Source of the DNA: JBGSYJ01 sp041748075
Lineage (GTDB): Bacteria > Acidobacteriota > Thermoanaerobaculia > Gp7-AA8
Direction of reading: 5' to 3'
Length of the DNA: 15,054 bases
Assembly (NCBI GenBank): GCA_041748075.1
Contig: JBGTDX010000131.1
Coordinates: forward strand, 1 to 15,054
Shown here: positions 12,381-15,054 of the stretch, in pieces
Layout: each line of letters starts with the position of its first letter
How positions within the stretch are numbered: the first letter of the stretch is position 1
Notes under the pieces: generated by a model
The model's input: the letters and a program-made list of their open reading frames with translations, nothing else
What the model was told of the DNA's origin: nothing
Database searches by the model: none
Made by a program: the position numbers and the translations under genes

Positions 12381-13307
12381 ATGGGACGTCAGCGCAGTGG
12401 TGCTCGGTATTGCTCGTTCGCGGCAGAACTGATGCTGGTTCTGGCCGCTACGCTTGCTTGCGCTGCGTGCGCGCACCCTCGCTCGCATCCGTTGGTGAGT
12501 TGGGAGGACGTGTCCACGCGGTCCGTGCCGCCAGCTGCCTTCCGTGTCGCATACGGAGAAGGGGAATTGCAATTCGGCGATTTGCGCCTGCCGACTGTAA
12601 CGGGCCCGTTTCCTGTGGCGGTTGTCATTCACGGGGGCTGCTGGAGGGCTGAGAATGACCTCGCTCATATTTCACACTTGAGCGCGGCTCTTCCCCGAAT
12701 AGGTATTGCGACCTGGACGATCGAGTACCGAAGGATCGGAAACCCCGGCGGAGGATGGACGGGGACCTTCGAGGATGTGACCGCCGGAACCGGTTACGTC
12801 CGGTTTCTCGCCCAGCGCTTCCCGTTGGACATCAACCGAGTCGCTTTGGTTGGGCACTCGGCGGGCGGGCATTTGGCTCTTTGGGTGGCCGGGCGTCAGA
12901 ACATACGCGCCGGCGATTTACTGCCGCCGGCTGGGCCACTGGTTCTTCGGGGGGTCGTGTCACTCGCTGGCATCAGCAACCTTCGCGCATTCAGCATGGG
13001 ATCGGCGTACTGCAACGCCTCGGTTGCACCGCTGCTCGGCGGCACCCCAGACGAGGTGCCGGATCGCTATCGCCAAGCCAGTCCCATACAGCTGCTGCCT
13101 TTCCGAGTTCCCCAACGTCTGCTCCATGGCGCCCTGGATCCCTATGTGCCCGTCGAGCAGAGTCGTACCTTCGCCGTGGTGGGACGGAGACTCGGAGACG
13201 ACGTTGAACTCACCGTCATCGACGGCACCGGACATTTTGATCTGATCGCCCCGTGGTCTCCTCAGTGGGCCATCGTTGAGAAAGCGGTGCGGTCACTGCT
13301 TGATTAG
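12381..13307 (+). CDS. Exported alpha/beta hydrolase, BD-FAE/kynurenine-formamidase-like (cassette c17)
   Basis: 308 residues from ATG 12381. A hydrophobic signal (about 14-29, LMLVLAATLACAAC) precedes AHPRSHP; Cys30 could be a lipidation site, but the lipobox is not canonical, so a plain signal peptide is equally possible. Catalytic features: oxyanion HGG (84-86), nucleophile elbow GHSAGG with Ser160, Asp253 in HGALDPYVPVEQ, and His285 in GTGHFDLI. This fits small esterase/formamidase-like hydrolases of the BD-FAE group; the substrate is unknown. It would act outside the cytoplasm. The longer in-frame ORF that reaches into attC17 is rejected for lack of a ribosome binding site. A non-coding tail of about 150 bp follows. 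Confidence 0.84.
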   Translation: MGRQRSGARYCSFAAELMLVLAATLACAACAHPRSHPLVSWEDVSTRSVPPAAFRVAYGEGELQFGDLRLPTVTGPFPVAVVIHGGCWRAENDLAHISHLSAALPRIGIATWTIEYRRIGNPGGGWTGTFEDVTAGTGYVRFLAQRFPLDINRVALVGHSAGGHLALWVAGRQNIRAGDLLPPAGPLVLRGVVSLAGISNLRAFSMGSAYCNASVAPLLGGTPDEVPDRYRQASPIQLLPFRVPQRLLHGALDPYVPVEQSRTFAVVGRRLGDDVELTVIDGTGHFDLIAPWSPQWAIVEKAVRSLLD

Positions 13308-13636
13308 CCTTGAACACCGCTCGCAGGGACGCATGCGGTGAGTGCGATGGCGCTGAGCTTCTGCTTCTGTCCTGCGGTTCATGCCATCGGCTCTTCGCTC
13401 GCTGGCTCGGTTCGCACGAACACCACGAAACGTGCTGGCCAGCCGGTAACCGTCGCCCAACTAGCGGTTGCACCGGACGCATGTTGCTGTGTCTCCGGCT
13501 CTATACTATTCGGCGTGCGGTTCGCGCCGGTGAACCGCAGGAACGTTAGGCGGACAAAGCGCGCGACTGTCAAGACACCAGGAGCAGCTTTCTTACGACT
13601 TGCACCCAAACATCGACGGTATTCTGAGATGGGGCC
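13308..13636. other. Intergenic region with attC18
   Basis: 13308-13454 is the c17 tail with no recognisable gene. 13552-13636 is the leader of the CPBP protease gene. Nothing else was seen apart from attC18. Confidence 0.55.
13455..13551 (+). repeat. attC18 (family, 97 bp, distal arm deleted)
   Basis: R'' GCCCAAC (13455-13461); R' GTTAGGC (13545-13551). The left distal arm (GAACCGCG) is missing (GGACGCATGTTGCTG), although the right partner GCGGTTCG remains, so only the proximal stem can form fully. R'' does not match the 5' end of its own cassette c17 (TTAGCC). Confidence 0.9.
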
Positions 13637-14404
13637 ATGGACATCGACGACGCCCAGACGCGTTCACGCGGAATCCGGTGCTGGGGCTATGCCGTCCTCA
13701 CGCTCACTGTGTTCCTCGTCGGGATCCAGTTAATTCCCCGCGCGGTCGGTGCCGTCGACCCGGGGCTGCAGGGGTATGCCCGCGCTGCGGCGGTGAAGAC
13801 AGCGCAATCCGTTCTCGCGATCCTCACGGTGCTGCTCGTCGGCCGCGCCGGCCTGCGCGCGGCGCTGACGGAGCTCGGCCTTCGCGCTTCCCTCGGACGT
13901 GCCTTGGTCGTGGCGTTCGCGGCGACGCTCCCGATGCTCGTCGGGTTTGGCGTCACCGGCACGTTTCGAACGGACTACTCGCTCCTCGTCCTCGCCGTCA
14001 CGGCGGTCTTCTCGCCGGTGGGAGAGGAGATTCTCTTCCGCGGCTTCGCGTTCGGCCAGCTCTACCGTCGCGCGCGGTGGGGGTTCTGGCCCGCGATCCT
14101 GATTCCGACGTTGTTTTTCTCTTTCGGCCATCTCTACCAGGCGCAAAGTGTACTCAGCGCCCTCGGCATCTTCGGCGTCACCGCCCTTGGCAGCGTCTGG
14201 TTCGCATGGCTGTATCTCCGCTGGGACAATCTCTGGGTGCCGATCGCTCTTCATGCGCTGATGAACTTCTTCGAGGTCGACAGGACCGCACTCGGCGGAT
14301 GGTTCGCGAACGCCGCGCGGATCCTCACGATCGTCCTTTCGATCGTCATCACGCTCTATCGAAATCGGATCTGGAAGAGCGAAGGCGAGCGACTGACGGC
14401 GTAG
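13637..14404 (+). CDS. CPBP intramembrane glutamic protease (CAAX protease/Abi family, c18)
   Basis: 255 residues with about seven to eight helices. Motif 1 is GEEILFRGF (129-137; Glu130, Glu131, Arg135), motif 2 FSFGHL (161-166; His165) and motif 3 HALMNFF (206-212; His206, Asn210): all catalytic positions of the family are present, so the enzyme is probably active. CPBP members cleave membrane-linked peptides; roles include prenyl-protein processing and bacteriocin self-immunity. ATG 13637 follows a GAGATGGGG stretch. A hydrophilic C-terminal tail NRIWKSEGERLTA ends before a decayed attC. There is no partner bacteriocin gene in view, so the role is open. Confidence 0.88.
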   Translation: MDIDDAQTRSRGIRCWGYAVLTLTVFLVGIQLIPRAVGAVDPGLQGYARAAAVKTAQSVLAILTVLLVGRAGLRAALTELGLRASLGRALVVAFAATLPMLVGFGVTGTFRTDYSLLVLAVTAVFSPVGEEILFRGFAFGQLYRRARWGFWPAILIPTLFFSFGHLYQAQSVLSALGIFGVTALGSVWFAWLYLRWDNLWVPIALHALMNFFEVDRTALGGWFANAARILTIVLSIVITLYRNRIWKSEGERLTA

Positions 14405-14428
14405 GCGCCGGCATCATGACAGGGGTGT

Positions 14429-14446
14429 CGCAGGAACGTTCGGCGG
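14429..14446 (+). repeat. Decayed attC remnant (right half)
   Basis: CGCAGGAACGTTCGGCGG matches the end of the 104-bp family (CCGCAGGAACGTTAGGCGG) except in the core, where GTTAGGC has become GTTCGGC (14438-14444). The expected arms and R'' box upstream are not recognisable; only a GCGCCGG fragment at 14406-14412 may remain. Probably the worn 3' end of the c18 cassette. Confidence 0.6.
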
Positions 14447-14508
14447 CTCTACACCTTGCATGGGCACGGTCGGGATTCCAGATTGTTCTTGCCATGTTCT
14501 CCTACACT

Positions 14509-15054
14509 ATGTTGAAGGCTTATCTCTGGGTTCGCGTGCTCATCGTGCTAGCGGCCCTCTCCCTTTCTGCATGTGCGTCGGTCGCGCGATCGGGGCCTCG
14601 CGACCTGAGTGCACGACTGGACCAGCTATTCGGCGCCGTTGCACCGGAGCTGTTCAATGGGGTGGTGCTAATCGCACGAGACCACGACATCGTCCTGCAC
14701 CGCGGCTACGGTCTGGCGGAGCGTAGCATGCATGTTCCAGTAACCACCGAGACGGTATTTCCCATCGCCTCCCTTTCCAAACAGTTCACAGCGGCGGCGG
14801 TCCTCCGTCTGGTCGCGGACAGGCGGCTGGCTTTGCACGACACGCTTGGCATGCTGTTCCCGACGGCGCCTGCTGACAAGCGCGGGATCACTGTGCATCA
14901 ACTGCTTACCGGAACTGCGGGGCTTCCGCGCGACGCGACACCGAGCGGTGCTGTGATCGAGCGAGATTCAGTCGTGCAGGCCATTCTCGCTACACCACTG
15001 CGCCGCACACCCGGTTCTGCGCACGAGTACTCGAATGCAGGCTATCTCCTACTC
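14509..15054 (+). CDS. Serine beta-lactamase-like (class C/EstB type) lipoprotein, 3' truncated by the window edge
   Basis: 182 residues visible, open at the right edge. Signal peptide MLKAYLWVRVLIVLAALSLSAC with a good lipobox LSAC (Cys22) predicts a lipoprotein. The beta-lactamase/transpeptidase fold motifs are IASLSKQF with Ser88 and Lys91 (SxxK) and YSN at 174-176 (YxN); the third KTG/HxG motif would lie outside. The family's usual LLTHTSGLP reads LLTGTAGLP here (132-140). Members include beta-lactamases, D-aminopeptidases and esterases; the sequence so far does not decide. ATG 14509 is preferred because the signal peptide begins there; ATG 14494 is an alternative. It follows the decayed attC, so it is either another cassette or the first gene beyond the array. 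Confidence 0.82.
   Translation, partial: MLKAYLWVRVLIVLAALSLSACASVARSGPRDLSARLDQLFGAVAPELFNGVVLIARDHDIVLHRGYGLAERSMHVPVTTETVFPIASLSKQFTAAAVLRLVADRRLALHDTLGMLFPTAPADKRGITVHQLLTGTAGLPRDATPSGAVIERDSVVQAILATPLRRTPGSAHEYSNAGYLLL

Larger units (their letters stand above)
1..14446 (+). mobile_element. Integron gene-cassette array (no integrase in window)
   Basis: Eighteen attC sites separate single-gene or two-gene modules. Each site has a 7-nt R'' box (GGCTAAC, GCCTAAC, GCCCAAC and similar) and an R' box (GTTAGCC, GTTAGGC, GTTGGGC and similar), with inner L''/L' arms that pair except for an extra base in L''. Taking crossover between G and TT of R', the cassettes are: c1 544-1472, c2 1473-2783, c3 2784-3316, c4 3317-3792, c5 3793-4219, c6 4220-4732, c7 4733-5397, c8 5398-5989, c9 5990-6335, c10 6336-7075, c11 7076-8726, c12 8727-9257, c13 9258-10261, c14 10262-10831, c15 10832-11462, c16 11463-12354, c17 12355-13545, and c18 from 13546 to a decayed site near 14438. 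c0 is cut by the left edge. All genes except the c7 toxin-antitoxin pair read left to right, which places attI and the integrase gene to the left, outside the window. Confidence 0.93.

Noticed and set aside
1375..13551. CRISPR array or REP/BIME-type intergenic repeats
   Set aside because: Spacing is irregular and gene-sized, repeats are 97-104 bp with attC boxes, and no cas genes are present. The R/L box architecture explains them better.
13730..14254. 174-residue minus-strand ORF opposite the CPBP protease
   Set aside because: Highly charged Arg/Glu/Asp-rich shadow of a GC-rich gene whose + strand product has complete catalytic motifs.

Overview
The window is a long run of integron gene cassettes, most likely part of a chromosomal (super)integron of a GC-rich environmental bacterium. 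No integrase, attI site, rRNA or other phylogenetic marker is present, so the host cannot be named. The gene content (DUF2975/HTH pair, ParE-type toxin-antitoxin, CPBP protease, Tat-exported amine oxidase, many small membrane proteins) suits a soil or freshwater organism, but this is only a hint. Because each attC lies 3' of its gene on the + strand, the integrase should lie to the left of the window.

The skeleton is 18 recognisable attC recombination sites plus one decayed site. Fourteen (attC2-4, 6-11, 13, 15-18) belong to one family of near-identical copies, typically 104 bp, comparable in behaviour to the VCR family of Vibrio. attC5 is a family member whose middle has been replaced but still folds. 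attC1 (76 bp), attC12 (62 bp) and attC14 (58 bp) are unrelated in sequence and resemble the short sites of mobile cassettes.

Layout from left to right: partial DUF523 gene (c0); membrane SHxxxD protein (c1); DUF2975 membrane protein plus HTH regulator with a palindromic operator candidate (c2); three small membrane proteins (c3-c5); soluble unknown (c6); reverse-strand ParE/RelE toxin and antitoxin (c7); unknown whose stop codon has been lost in its attC (c8); two small membrane proteins and a frameshifted gene (c9, c10); Tat-exported FAD amine oxidase (c11); VOC/glyoxalase protein (c12); alpha/beta hydrolase (c13); unknown (c14); secreted four-cysteine protein (c15); cupin dioxygenase-like protein (c16); exported esterase-like hydrolase (c17); CPBP protease (c18); decayed attC; and the 5' part of a serine beta-lactamase-like lipoprotein running off the right edge.

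The genes do not form a pathway; they are a reservoir of independent modules. The strongest observations concern the cassette ends. The 3' box of almost every cassette is complementary to the same cassette's own 5' end, often for 8-12 nt and beyond the 7-bp core, rather than to the neighbour it abuts. The attC start TAACTAG supplies stop codons to many genes, and the reverse-oriented toxin takes its stop codon from the first three bases of its cassette.
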